NCBI RefSeq assembly: GCF_003202405.1
Contig: NZ_QJHL01000001.1
Coordinates: forward strand, 1,984,001-2,048,000
Source of the DNA: Flavobacterium hydrophilum
GTDB taxonomy: Bacteria; Bacteroidota; Bacteroidia; Flavobacteriales; Flavobacteriaceae
Reading direction: 5' to 3'
DNA: 64,000 bases
The position numbers and the translations under genes are program-made. Position 1 is the stretch's first letter. Every line of letters begins with the position of its first letter. Positions 34,379-42,430 of the stretch are shown piece after piece. Under the pieces are notes generated by a model that worked only from the letters and a program-made list of their open reading frames with translations, was not told the DNA's origin and ran no database searches.

Positions 34379-35548
34379 TTATTTTTCTTTTCTTCTTTTG
34401 CGTTCTGCTTTAATCATCGACAATTCACGACTGGTTTGCCCTGCTACCGAAGTATTCTCTTCAGCACGACGAATCAAATACGGCATAACATCTTTTACAG
34501 GTCCGAAAGGCAAATATTTTGCAACATTATAACCATTCTCGGCAAGATTATAACTGATGTTATCGCTCATTCCGTACAATTGTCCAAACCAGATTCTGTT
34601 TTCATTTTTCGCAATTCCTCTTTCCTGCATCAATTCCATGAGCTTATAAGAACTCAATTCATTGTGGGTTCCGGCAAAAATTGACATTATATCAAGATGC
34701 TCTAGCATGTAAAGTACAGCTGCATCATAATTTTCATCAGTAGCTTCTTTAGAAATACAAATTGGAGAAACATATCCTTTTTCTTCTGCCCTTTTATTTT
34801 CTTTTTCCATATAAGCGCCTCGAACCAGCTTCATTCCAATATAAAAACCATCTTTCTTGGCAACCTCATGTAGTTTTTTCAAATAATCCAAACGATCCCA
34901 ACGGTACATTTGTAATGTATTAAATACAATTGCTTTTTCTTTATTGTATTTACGCATCATTTCGGTTACCAAATCATCAGCTGCATCCTGCATCCAGCTT
35001 TCCTCACCATCAATCAATAAGGCTACATCTTTTTTATGTGCTTCACTGCAAACCTTGTCAAAACGAGCTACAACCCTATCCCACTCCGCTTGTTCTGCTG
35101 GTGTAAAAGTCTGATTTTCTCCTAACTTTTCATATAATTCAAAACGTCCTAAACCAGTTGGTTTAAAAACTGCAAACGGAATTGCCAAACGTTCTTTTGC
35201 AAACTCAATTGTTCTTAGAGTCATTTCTAAAGCGGCATCAAACTGTTCTTCTTCTTCTTTTCCTTCAACAGAATAATCCAAAACAGACGAAACGCCTTTT
35301 GTAAACATTTTGTCTACAACAGTAAGACAATCGTCTTCGTTTACTCCACCACAAAAGTGATCGAAAACTGTAGCGCGAATTAATCCTTCAACAGGCAGAT
35401 GTGCCTTTATGGCAAAATTGGTAACAGCAGTTCCAATCCTCACCAGTGGTTCACTGTCGATCATTTTAAAAAGAAAATAAGCTCTGTCAAGTTCCGTATC
35501 GCTTTTTAACGAAAATGCAACCTGAGTATTGTCGAATATTTTTTCCAT
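34379..35548 (-). CDS. Proline dehydrogenase
   Basis: A 389-residue FAD enzyme (start at 35548, MEKIFDNTQ; the frame extends 17 codons upstream without similarity). It oxidises proline to pyrroline-5-carboxylate, first step of proline catabolism, at the inner membrane. Barrel motifs: VSSVLDYSVEG near residue 88, LLIDGEESWMQDAAD near 180, KLVRGAYMEKE near 247 and FGQLYGMSDNISYNL near 325, where Gly-Met-Ser-Asp is typical of this family. It is a single-domain enzyme, not fused to the P5C dehydrogenase, which is not in the window. It is divergent from aroB across 273 bases. Confidence 0.93.
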   Translation of the reverse strand: MEKIFDNTQVAFSLKSDTELDRAYFLFKMIDSEPLVRIGTAVTNFAIKAHLPVEGLIRATVFDHFCGGVNEDDCLTVVDKMFTKGVSSVLDYSVEGKEEEEQFDAALEMTLRTIEFAKERLAIPFAVFKPTGLGRFELYEKLGENQTFTPAEQAEWDRVVARFDKVCSEAHKKDVALLIDGEESWMQDAADDLVTEMMRKYNKEKAIVFNTLQMYRWDRLDYLKKLHEVAKKDGFYIGMKLVRGAYMEKENKRAEEKGYVSPICISKEATDENYDAAVLYMLEHLDIMSIFAGTHNELSSYKLMELMQERGIAKNENRIWFGQLYGMSDNISYNLAENGYNVAKYLPFGPVKDVMPYLIRRAEENTSVAGQTSRELSMIKAERKRRKEK

Positions 35549-35821
35549 TAAATTAGTTTTTGGGCAAAGATAAAGAGTGTTTGCAATATTATTTAACAAA
35601 ATCAGTATATTTTTAAAAAATCATAACATTTTTACATCCGTTTAAGATTAATCTGTAAATTCTAAATAAAAGAAATTTAGAACTAAATCACTTAAAACTT
35701 AATCAACTAAATTTATTTTTAATGATTATAAAAACTCATTTTTAAAACAAATTAGAATCAGTTTTTGAATATTATTTAGTTAAAAATGCCTTATTTTGCG
35801 GATTCAATTAACCGAAGAATT

Positions 35822-36889
35822 ATGCAGTCTATTCAAGCCAATAATTATTTAGTACATTTTAACCAAAATGCTTACGAAGCTTTAAATAATCATTTAAAAG
35901 AAAACAAATATTCTAATGTATTTATCATTGTTGATGATAAAACAAACGAGCATTGTTTGCCTAAATTTTTGCCTTTACTGGAGACCGATTTAACTATCGA
36001 AATTATAGAATTCGAATCTGGAGAAGCCAATAAAAATATAGAAACCTGTATTCAAATCTGGAACGTGCTTACTGAATTAGGCGCTGACAGAAAATCGTTA
36101 GTCATAAATCTTGGCGGTGGTGTTGTAACTGATTTAGGAGGTTTTGTAGCTTCAACATTCAAACGTGGAGTAGATTTTATCAATATTCCAACCACTTTAT
36201 TATCTATGGTAGATGCTTCTGTTGGAGGAAAAACCGGTGTTGATTTAGGTAATCTTAAAAACCAGATCGGTGTGATTAATGTGCCACAGATGGTTCTGAT
36301 TGACACTCAGTATCTTGAGACTTTACCGCAAAGTGAAATGCGTTCCGGTCTTGCCGAAATGCTGAAACACGGTTTAATTTATGATGCTGCCTACTGGAGA
36401 CAATTTTTAAACTTAAAATCAATTGATTATGCCTATTTTGATGAGTTGATTTACCGTTCAGTTGAAATTAAAAATGAAATTGTAATTCAGGATCCAACAG
36501 AGAAAAACATTCGAAAAGCTTTAAATTTCGGCCATACTTTAGGGCATGCTATCGAAGGTTACTTTTTAGAAAGCGAAACAAAAACAACCTTATTACACGG
36601 TGAGGCCATTGCTGTCGGAATGATTCTCGAAAGTTATATTTCCCTACACAAAAATCTTATTACTGCGGCAGAATACTCCGAAATTAAAACAGCCATTCAG
36701 GGAATCTATGATCAAATCCATTTTGAAGAAAATGACATAGATCCAATATTAGAATTGCTTATTCACGACAAAAAAAACGAGTATGGCTTGATTCAATTTG
36801 CATTGATTGAAGGCATCGGAAAAATAAAAATTAACCAATCCGTTGAAAATAAATTAATTCTGGATGCGTTTCAGGATTATAAGTCTTAA
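35822..36889 (+). CDS. aroB: 3-dehydroquinate synthase
   Basis: A 355-residue NAD- and metal-dependent enzyme, second step of the shikimate pathway. The ATG at 35822 (MQSIQANNYL) gives the usual length; the frame extends 12 codons upstream. Motifs: NLGGGVVTDLGGFVAS near residue 95 (NAD site), IPTTLLSMVDASVGGKTGVDL near 120, SGLAEMLKHG near 180 and FGHTLGHAIEGY near 237 (metal-binding His residues). No other aromatic-pathway gene is adjacent. The stop is followed closely by the promoter of the arginine decarboxylase transcript. Confidence 0.95.
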   Translation: MQSIQANNYLVHFNQNAYEALNNHLKENKYSNVFIIVDDKTNEHCLPKFLPLLETDLTIEIIEFESGEANKNIETCIQIWNVLTELGADRKSLVINLGGGVVTDLGGFVASTFKRGVDFINIPTTLLSMVDASVGGKTGVDLGNLKNQIGVINVPQMVLIDTQYLETLPQSEMRSGLAEMLKHGLIYDAAYWRQFLNLKSIDYAYFDELIYRSVEIKNEIVIQDPTEKNIRKALNFGHTLGHAIEGYFLESETKTTLLHGEAIAVGMILESYISLHKNLITAAEYSEIKTAIQGIYDQIHFEENDIDPILELLIHDKKNEYGLIQFALIEGIGKIKINQSVENKLILDAFQDYKS

Positions 36890-36909
36890 ACTTTTTTTAA
36901 GGAAAAGCG

Positions 36910-36941
36910 TTGCATTAGGTATATATTATTTTTTACATTTG
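36910..36941 (+). promoter_or_regulatory. Promoter of the arginine decarboxylase transcript
   Basis: TTG at 36910-36912, 21-base spacer, TACATTTG at 36934-36941 (full TAnnTTTG match). Transcription would begin near 36948, leaving a leader of almost 240 bases before the decarboxylase. Confidence 0.6.
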
Positions 36942-36947
36942 CCCTCA

Positions 36948-37127
36948 ATGAAAACAAACAGTAAACAAAGGCATTTTAGCTCTTACAGAAACCGTCTCAA
37001 TAGTTCTTTATTAAGGATATTGAATCGTTTTTACAATAGCAAAAGTCCGTTTTGTTTAGACATTTTTTTATGTTTAAAGGCAGAACACGAAAAACTGGAA
37101 ATTGTATTTGCCAATATCAGGGTTTGA
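36948..37127 (+). CDS. Possible small basic leader ORF upstream of arginine decarboxylase
   Basis: A 59-codon frame (MKTNSKQRHFSSYRNRL start) whose ATG lies only seven bases beyond the TACATTTG box, so the message may be nearly leaderless for it. It ends 58 bases before the decarboxylase ATG. The product is basic, with five Arg and several Lys, no signal peptide and no known domain. It may be a true small protein, a leader peptide coupling decarboxylase expression to arginine or polyamine supply, or chance. Codon use is unremarkable. Confidence 0.35.
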   Translation: MKTNSKQRHFSSYRNRLNSSLLRILNRFYNSKSPFCLDIFLCLKAEHEKLEIVFANIRV

Positions 37128-37185
37128 ATTAAGATTTTAGAAACGTTAACTGGATTTAAAATACATTCTAAATATTCAAAACTAA

Positions 37186-38589
37186 ATGAATACAAAATAT
37201 TCTGACTTAATCAATCAAACCTATTATTTCCCTCAGGAAGAGTTTAAACTGAACAAAGACAACTTACAATTTCACAATATCGATTTGATGAAATTGGTTG
37301 AACAATATGGTACCCCATTAAAATTCACATACTTACCACAGATTTCTGAAAATATCAATAAGGCAAAAGCCTGGTTCAGAAAATCAATGGAAAAAAACAA
37401 ATACGAAGCAAAATACTATTATTGTTATTGCACAAAAAGCTCTCATTTTGAATACATTATGAATGAAGCTTTTAAAAACAATATTCATGTTGAAACTTCA
37501 TCAGCTTTTGATATTAATATTGTTGAAAATTTACTCGAAAACGGTAAAATCAACAAAAGCACTTATGTTATTTGCAATGGATTTAAAAGAGATGAATACA
37601 TTACTAATATCGCACGATTAATCAATAACGGGCATAAAAATACTATTCCGATTATTGATAATTATGAAGAGCTTGATTTACTTCAGGGTGAAATAAAAGG
37701 AAAATTTAAAATCGGAATCCGTATTGCTGCTGAGGAAGAACCAAAATTTGAATTTTATACTTCCAGATTAGGCATTGGATACAAAAACATCGTTTCTTTT
37801 TACAAAAAACAAATTCAGGAAAATGATAAATTAGAGCTTAAAATGCTTCACTTTTTCATTAACACCGGAATAAATGATACAGCCTATTATTGGAATGAAT
37901 TGGTAAAATGTATCAAAGTATACATTGCACTTAAAAAAGAATGTCCTTCTCTTGATGGATTGAATATTGGCGGTGGTTTCCCGATTAAAAACTCACTTGC
38001 ATTTGAATATGATTACCAGTACATGATTGATGAAATCATCAATCAGATAAAAATTGCCTGTGACGAAGCCGAAGTAGATGTTCCAAATATATTTACAGAA
38101 TTTGGTTCTTTTACAGTTGGTGAAAGCGGTGGTGCTATTTATCAGATCTTATATCAAAAACAACAAAATGACAGGGAAAAATGGAACATGATTGACTCGT
38201 CTTTCATTACCACTTTACCTGATACCTGGGCAATCAACAAACGTTTTATTATGCTGGCGGTAAACCGTTGGAATGATACCTACGAGCGGGTTTTATTAGG
38301 TGGACTGACTTGCGATAGTGACGACTATTACAATTCTGAACAAAACATGAACGCCATTTATTTGCCTAAATACAACAAAGAAAAACCTTTATATATTGGT
38401 TTCTTTAATACAGGAGCATATCAGGAAACTATTGGGGGTTACGGAGGTCTGCATCACTGTTTGATTCCACAGCCTAAACATATTTTGATTGATCGTGACG
38501 AAAACGGAATTTTGGCAACTGAGGTTTTTTCAGAACAACAAACTTCTGATGATGTTTTAAAGATTTTAGGTTACACTAAAAAAGCATAA
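37186..38589 (+). CDS. speA: Arginine decarboxylase, biosynthetic, short type
   Basis: A 467-residue PLP enzyme of the alanine-racemase-fold decarboxylase group, converting arginine to agmatine. The PLP Lys is in CYCTKSSHFEY near residue 85; LNIGGGFPIKN near 263 binds the PLP phosphate; FTEFGSFTVGESG near 303 and LLGGLTCDSDDYY near 370, with the active-site Cys at the dimer interface, complete the set. It is shorter than E. coli SpeA (about 650 residues) and fits the form common in Bacteroidota. A diaminopimelate decarboxylase is the main alternative, but the next gene (deoxyhypusine synthase homolog) and the agmatine enzymes in the window favour SpeA. Confidence 0.88.
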   Translation: MNTKYSDLINQTYYFPQEEFKLNKDNLQFHNIDLMKLVEQYGTPLKFTYLPQISENINKAKAWFRKSMEKNKYEAKYYYCYCTKSSHFEYIMNEAFKNNIHVETSSAFDINIVENLLENGKINKSTYVICNGFKRDEYITNIARLINNGHKNTIPIIDNYEELDLLQGEIKGKFKIGIRIAAEEEPKFEFYTSRLGIGYKNIVSFYKKQIQENDKLELKMLHFFINTGINDTAYYWNELVKCIKVYIALKKECPSLDGLNIGGGFPIKNSLAFEYDYQYMIDEIINQIKIACDEAEVDVPNIFTEFGSFTVGESGGAIYQILYQKQQNDREKWNMIDSSFITTLPDTWAINKRFIMLAVNRWNDTYERVLLGGLTCDSDDYYNSEQNMNAIYLPKYNKEKPLYIGFFNTGAYQETIGGYGGLHHCLIPQPKHILIDRDENGILATEVFSEQQTSDDVLKILGYTKKA

Positions 38590-38697
38590 AAAAAACATGC
38601 AAATTAAAAGTTAATACATATAAAATTATTAATTTGCAGTATAACCCAAAAGGTTAAATTATAATTCAAAAAAAAACAAAAAAACAAAAAAACAAAA

Positions 38698-39666
38698 ATG
38701 AAAGGACCAATCAGTCAGTTTATTGAAAAACATTATTTGCACTTTAATTCTGCTTCATTGGTTGATGCCGCAAAGGCATACGAACAGCAATTAGCAAATG
38801 GTGCTAAAATGATGGTTAGTATGGCCGGCGCAATGAGTACAGCAGAAATTGGTAAAATTTTTGCTGAAATAATCAGACAGGATAAAGTACAGATTATTTC
38901 ATGTACCGGAGCCAATCTGGAAGAAGACATCATGAATTTAGTAGCACACTCTCATTATGAAAGAGTGCCTAACTATCGTGATTTAACACCTGAAGATGAA
39001 TGGGCGTTGCTTGAAAGAGGGTTAAATCGTGTTACTGACACCTGTATTCCTGAACATGAAGCATTCCGTCGTTTACAAAAACACATTTATAAAATCTGGA
39101 AAGATGCGGATGACAAAGGAGAACGTTATTTTCCACATGAATTTATGTATAAAATGTTGTTATCCGGTGTATTAGAAGAGTATTACGAAATTGATTTAAG
39201 AGACAGCTGGATGTATGCAGCTGCTGAGAAAAATTTACCTATTATTGTTCCTGGATGGGAAGATAGTACTATGGGTAATATTTTTGCATCATACGTAATT
39301 AAAGGTGAGTTGAAAGCCTCTACCATGAAATCAGGAATTGAATACATGACATTTCTTGCTGACTGGTATCCAAAAAACAGTGCTAACGGAATTGGATTTT
39401 TCCAAATTGGTGGTGGTATTGCAGGAGATTTCCCAATTTGTGTGGTACCAATGCTGTATCAGGATATGGAAATTCATGATGTACCGTTTTGGAGTTATTT
39501 CTGCCAGATTTCAGATTCAACGACTAGTTACGGATCATATTCCGGAGCAGTTCCAAACGAGAAAATCACATGGGGTAAATTAGATATTAAAACCCCTAAA
39601 TTTATTATTGAGTCGGATGCTACAATTGTTGCACCGTTAATTTTTGCTTACTTATTAGATTTATAG
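38698..39666 (+). CDS. Deoxyhypusine synthase-family protein, probably polyamine-forming
   Basis: A 322-residue NAD-dependent enzyme family. Visible landmarks: MVSMAGAMSTAEIGKIF near residue 39, IISCTGANLEED near 66, IIVPGWEDSTMGNIF near 181 and the C-terminal NEKITWGKLDIKTPKFIIESDATIVAPL, whose Lys in WGK matches the position of the catalytic Lys that carries the aminobutyl group in eukaryotic deoxyhypusine synthase. Bacteria lack the eIF5A substrate, so such homologs are thought to use a small acceptor such as putrescine or agmatine. It is 108 bases after speA and 7 bases before the acidic-tail gene. No agmatinase gene lies between, as it often does in relatives. Confidence 0.88.
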   Translation: MKGPISQFIEKHYLHFNSASLVDAAKAYEQQLANGAKMMVSMAGAMSTAEIGKIFAEIIRQDKVQIISCTGANLEEDIMNLVAHSHYERVPNYRDLTPEDEWALLERGLNRVTDTCIPEHEAFRRLQKHIYKIWKDADDKGERYFPHEFMYKMLLSGVLEEYYEIDLRDSWMYAAAEKNLPIIVPGWEDSTMGNIFASYVIKGELKASTMKSGIEYMTFLADWYPKNSANGIGFFQIGGGIAGDFPICVVPMLYQDMEIHDVPFWSYFCQISDSTTSYGSYSGAVPNEKITWGKLDIKTPKFIIESDATIVAPLIFAYLLDL

Positions 39667-39673
39667 GATATTT

Positions 39674-40087
39674 ATGAAAAGAGTTATAGTAGACTACGCC
39701 AAACTTACCAACGAAATTTTAAACCTTTTGGTAGAAAAATTTCCTGATGGTTATGATGATTCGGATGTTATCCGTTTTAGAAATGCTAAAAACGAATTAA
39801 TCGAAGCTGTTGAAGTTCGTACTGAAGACACTATTTATTTAGTAAAAATTAGTACTAAACTTGCAGATAGAATTGAAAATTACGACGAAGATGACGATAT
39901 CGATCTTGATGTTGACACAATCGAACCAGTAAAAGGTCTTGATCTTGATGAGGATAGTGATGATGATGACGATGATGACAACCAGGACAAACCTGATACA
40001 GATGGCGGAGACGGGGATGATGACGATGACGATGATGACAAAGACGATATTGGTGACGAAGATGATGATGAAGACGATGAAGATTAA
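39674..40087 (+). CDS. Small protein with extremely acidic C-terminal tail
   Basis: A 137-residue protein. Residues 1-85 look like a small folded domain (VIVDYAKLTNEILNLLVEKFPDGY, then NAKNELIEAVEVRTEDTIYLVKIS). From about residue 88 on nearly every residue is Asp or Glu (runs of seven to eight Asp), encoded by GAT/GAC/GAA repeats that could change length by slippage. Family members occur across Flavobacteriaceae and are sometimes labelled DNA primase without evidence. Its ATG is seven bases after the stop of the deoxyhypusine synthase homolog, so they are cotranscribed. A polyanionic tail beside polyamine enzymes could bind polycations, but that is speculation. Confidence 0.8.
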   Translation: MKRVIVDYAKLTNEILNLLVEKFPDGYDDSDVIRFRNAKNELIEAVEVRTEDTIYLVKISTKLADRIENYDEDDDIDLDVDTIEPVKGLDLDEDSDDDDDDDNQDKPDTDGGDGDDDDDDDDKDDIGDEDDDEDDED

Positions 40088-40105
40088 TTCATATTAAAAT
40101 AAATT

Positions 40106-40137
40106 AAAGGAACTCCAAATCAGGGTTCCTTTTTTTA
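40106..40137 (+). terminator. Terminator of the speA / acidic-protein region
   Basis: Stem AAAGGAAC (40106-40113) and GTTCCTTT (40125-40132) with an 11-base loop and a T run. Confidence 0.75.
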
Positions 40138-40217
40138 TAATCTAATTTGAAATAATGTCTAATTATAAGAAAAATATTATATTTTTATTATATATATTTG
40201 AAAAAAATACAAGCCAA

Positions 40218-42335
40218 ATGAATTCAGAAATACTACATGCCAAACTAAAAGAAAATTTTGGTTTTGAAAAGTTCAGACCTAATCAGGAAAATATAATAAA
40301 CACCATTCTTTCAGGTCAGGATACGCTCGCTATTATGCCAACAGGAGGCGGAAAATCAATATGTTTTCAGTTGCCTGCATTAATCCTACCGGGAATTACA
40401 ATTGTTATTTCTCCATTGATTGCTTTAATGAAGGACCAGGTGGACAGTTTAAAAACTAACGGGATTTCAGCTTGTTACATTAATAGCAGCCAATCGACAG
40501 AAGAACAACAATTCTATATTGACAATTTAAAATCAAACACCTTTAAGCTTGTTTACATTGCTCCGGAAAGCTTGTCTTATCTGGATATTGTGTTTTACGA
40601 ATTAACAATCAGCCTGATTGCCATTGATGAAGCGCATTGTATTTCATCATGGGGACACGATTTTCGTCCAGCTTATACCAATTTAGGGTATTTAAAAAAT
40701 CGCTTCCCTTCTACTCCAATTCTGGCTTTGACCGCTACGGCTGATAAAGCAACGCGAACCGATATTACAAAACAATTAAATTTAAAGAATTCCAAAACTT
40801 ATATTGCGTCATTTGACAGAAAAAATCTGAGTCTGGAAGTTCGTCCGGCACTTGACCGAGTAAAACAAATTATAGATTTTGTAGAGAACAAACCAAATGA
40901 ATCCGGTATTATCTATTGCCTGAGCAGAAAAACGACAGAGGAGTTAGCTGATAAATTGCAAAAAAACGGCATCACTGCAAAAGCATATCACGCAGGTTTA
41001 GATAATAAAGTCCGTGCTAAAACACAGGATGAATTTATAAATGATGATTGTCAGGTTGTTTGTGCAACAATTGCATTCGGTATGGGAATTGACAAATCGA
41101 ATGTCCGATGGGTTATTCATTATAATTTACCAAAAAATATTGAAGGCTATTATCAGGAAATTGGTCGTGCCGGCCGGGATGGCTTGCCAGCCGAAACAGT
41201 TTTGTTTGAAAGCTATGCGGATGTGATTCAGCTTCAGAAATTTGCTTCTGAAGGTTTGAATTCTGATGTTCAACTGGCCAAATTAGACCGAATGAAACAA
41301 TATGCTGATGCATTGAGCTGTAGAAGAAAAATTCTGCTTTCTTACTTTGGGGAACTAGTTACAGAAAACTGCGGTAATTGTGATGTCTGCAAAAATCCTC
41401 CAGTATTTTTTGACGGTACCATTTTAGCACAAAAAGCATTATCGGCAATTACACGTTTGCAGGAATCTGAGCCTTTAGCAGTAATTGTCGATTTTTTAAG
41501 AGGTTCGAAAAATGCCTACATCTACGAAAAAAACTATCAGGAATTAAAAACATACGGAATTGGCTCAGATATTTCCTGGTACGACTGGAATCAATATCTG
41601 ATTCAATTAATTAATTTAGGCTATTGCGAAATTGCCTTTCACCAACACAATAAAATTTTACTGACTCCTTTTGCAAAAAAAGTTTTGTTTGAAGGTGAAA
41701 AAGTAAAATTAACAACCGTTGTTAAGAAAGTAATTGATAAAAAACAAATAAAAGAATCTAAAGCTAAACCAAAGCCTGCTGCTGATTCACTTTTTGAAAT
41801 CCTTCGAAAATTACGCTATGAAATTGCAAAGGAAGACGAAGTTCCTGCTTATGTCATTTTCAGTGATGCCGCTTTGAGGCAAATGGAAACTTTACGACCA
41901 ACGAGTGATGAAGAATTTCTGGCAATAGATGGTGTTGGAAAAACAAAACTCGAAAAATATGGTTCTGAATTTATAAATGCCATTATTGAATTTCAAAAGA
42001 GTAAAATTTCAAATACCAAAACAAAAAAAGAAAGTGCTACTTATAAAACTACTTTAGAAATGTTTGAAAAAGGAGTTTCTGTTGAAGAAATTGCTGAAAA
42101 AAGAAAATTAGGGCTTTCAACAGTTATTTCACATTTGGCAAAATTATATTTAGATGGAGTTGATATTGATGTCAGCCAATTTATTTCTGATGATGAAGTT
42201 GCACAATTAGAAAAAGCTCAGGCGGAACTCGAAAATCCAAATGCTTTAAAACCTTATTACGACCATTTTGAAGAAAAAATGGGATATGACAAAATTCGGT
42301 TTGGTCTTGCGGTACTTGAGAAACAGAAACAATAA
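40218..42335 (+). CDS. recQ: ATP-dependent DNA helicase RecQ
   Basis: A 705-residue helicase (start at 40218, MNSEILHAKL; the frame opens 21 codons earlier in AT-rich DNA). Motif 0 FRPNQ, Walker A MPTGGGKSICFQLP near residue 42, DEAH box in AIDEAHCISSWGHDFRP near 138, and motif VI QEIGRAGRDG near 315 form the core. Four Cys (CRRKILLSYFG, CGNCDVC near 390) bind zinc. An HRDC domain (LRQMETLRPTSDEEFLAIDGVG) is near residue 560 and a C-terminal helix-turn-helix (SVEEIAEKRKLGLSTVISHL) near 625, the full RecQ plan. It works in recombination and fork repair. It converges on lon across a terminator. Confidence 0.95.
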   Translation: MNSEILHAKLKENFGFEKFRPNQENIINTILSGQDTLAIMPTGGGKSICFQLPALILPGITIVISPLIALMKDQVDSLKTNGISACYINSSQSTEEQQFYIDNLKSNTFKLVYIAPESLSYLDIVFYELTISLIAIDEAHCISSWGHDFRPAYTNLGYLKNRFPSTPILALTATADKATRTDITKQLNLKNSKTYIASFDRKNLSLEVRPALDRVKQIIDFVENKPNESGIIYCLSRKTTEELADKLQKNGITAKAYHAGLDNKVRAKTQDEFINDDCQVVCATIAFGMGIDKSNVRWVIHYNLPKNIEGYYQEIGRAGRDGLPAETVLFESYADVIQLQKFASEGLNSDVQLAKLDRMKQYADALSCRRKILLSYFGELVTENCGNCDVCKNPPVFFDGTILAQKALSAITRLQESEPLAVIVDFLRGSKNAYIYEKNYQELKTYGIGSDISWYDWNQYLIQLINLGYCEIAFHQHNKILLTPFAKKVLFEGEKVKLTTVVKKVIDKKQIKESKAKPKPAADSLFEILRKLRYEIAKEDEVPAYVIFSDAALRQMETLRPTSDEEFLAIDGVGKTKLEKYGSEFINAIIEFQKSKISNTKTKKESATYKTTLEMFEKGVSVEEIAEKRKLGLSTVISHLAKLYLDGVDIDVSQFISDDEVAQLEKAQAELENPNALKPYYDHFEEKMGYDKIRFGLAVLEKQKQ

Positions 42336-42361
42336 ATAAAATTAATAAAATACGCAATAAA

Positions 42362-42408
42362 AAAATCCAAAATCCAAAACTGAACTTCAGATTGGAATTT
42401 TGGATTTT
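42362..42408. terminator. Bidirectional terminator between recQ and lon
   Basis: Long AT-rich stem AAAATCCAAAATCCAA (42362-42377) with TTGGAATTTTGGATTTT (42392-42408), one bulged base, and an inner CTGAA/TTCAG pairing in the loop. Confidence 0.8.
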
Positions 42409-42430
42409 ATAAAAATTTGAATTTTGAATT

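Noticed and set aside
34373..34684. A 103-codon plus-strand frame overlapping the proline dehydrogenase gene
   Set aside because: Antisense shadow of a conserved enzyme, overlapping its terminator region.
38590..38697. A separate promoter (TTAATTTG) before the deoxyhypusine synthase homolog
   Set aside because: It lacks one base of the TAnnTTTG spacing and no -33 box is present; cotranscription with speA is simpler.
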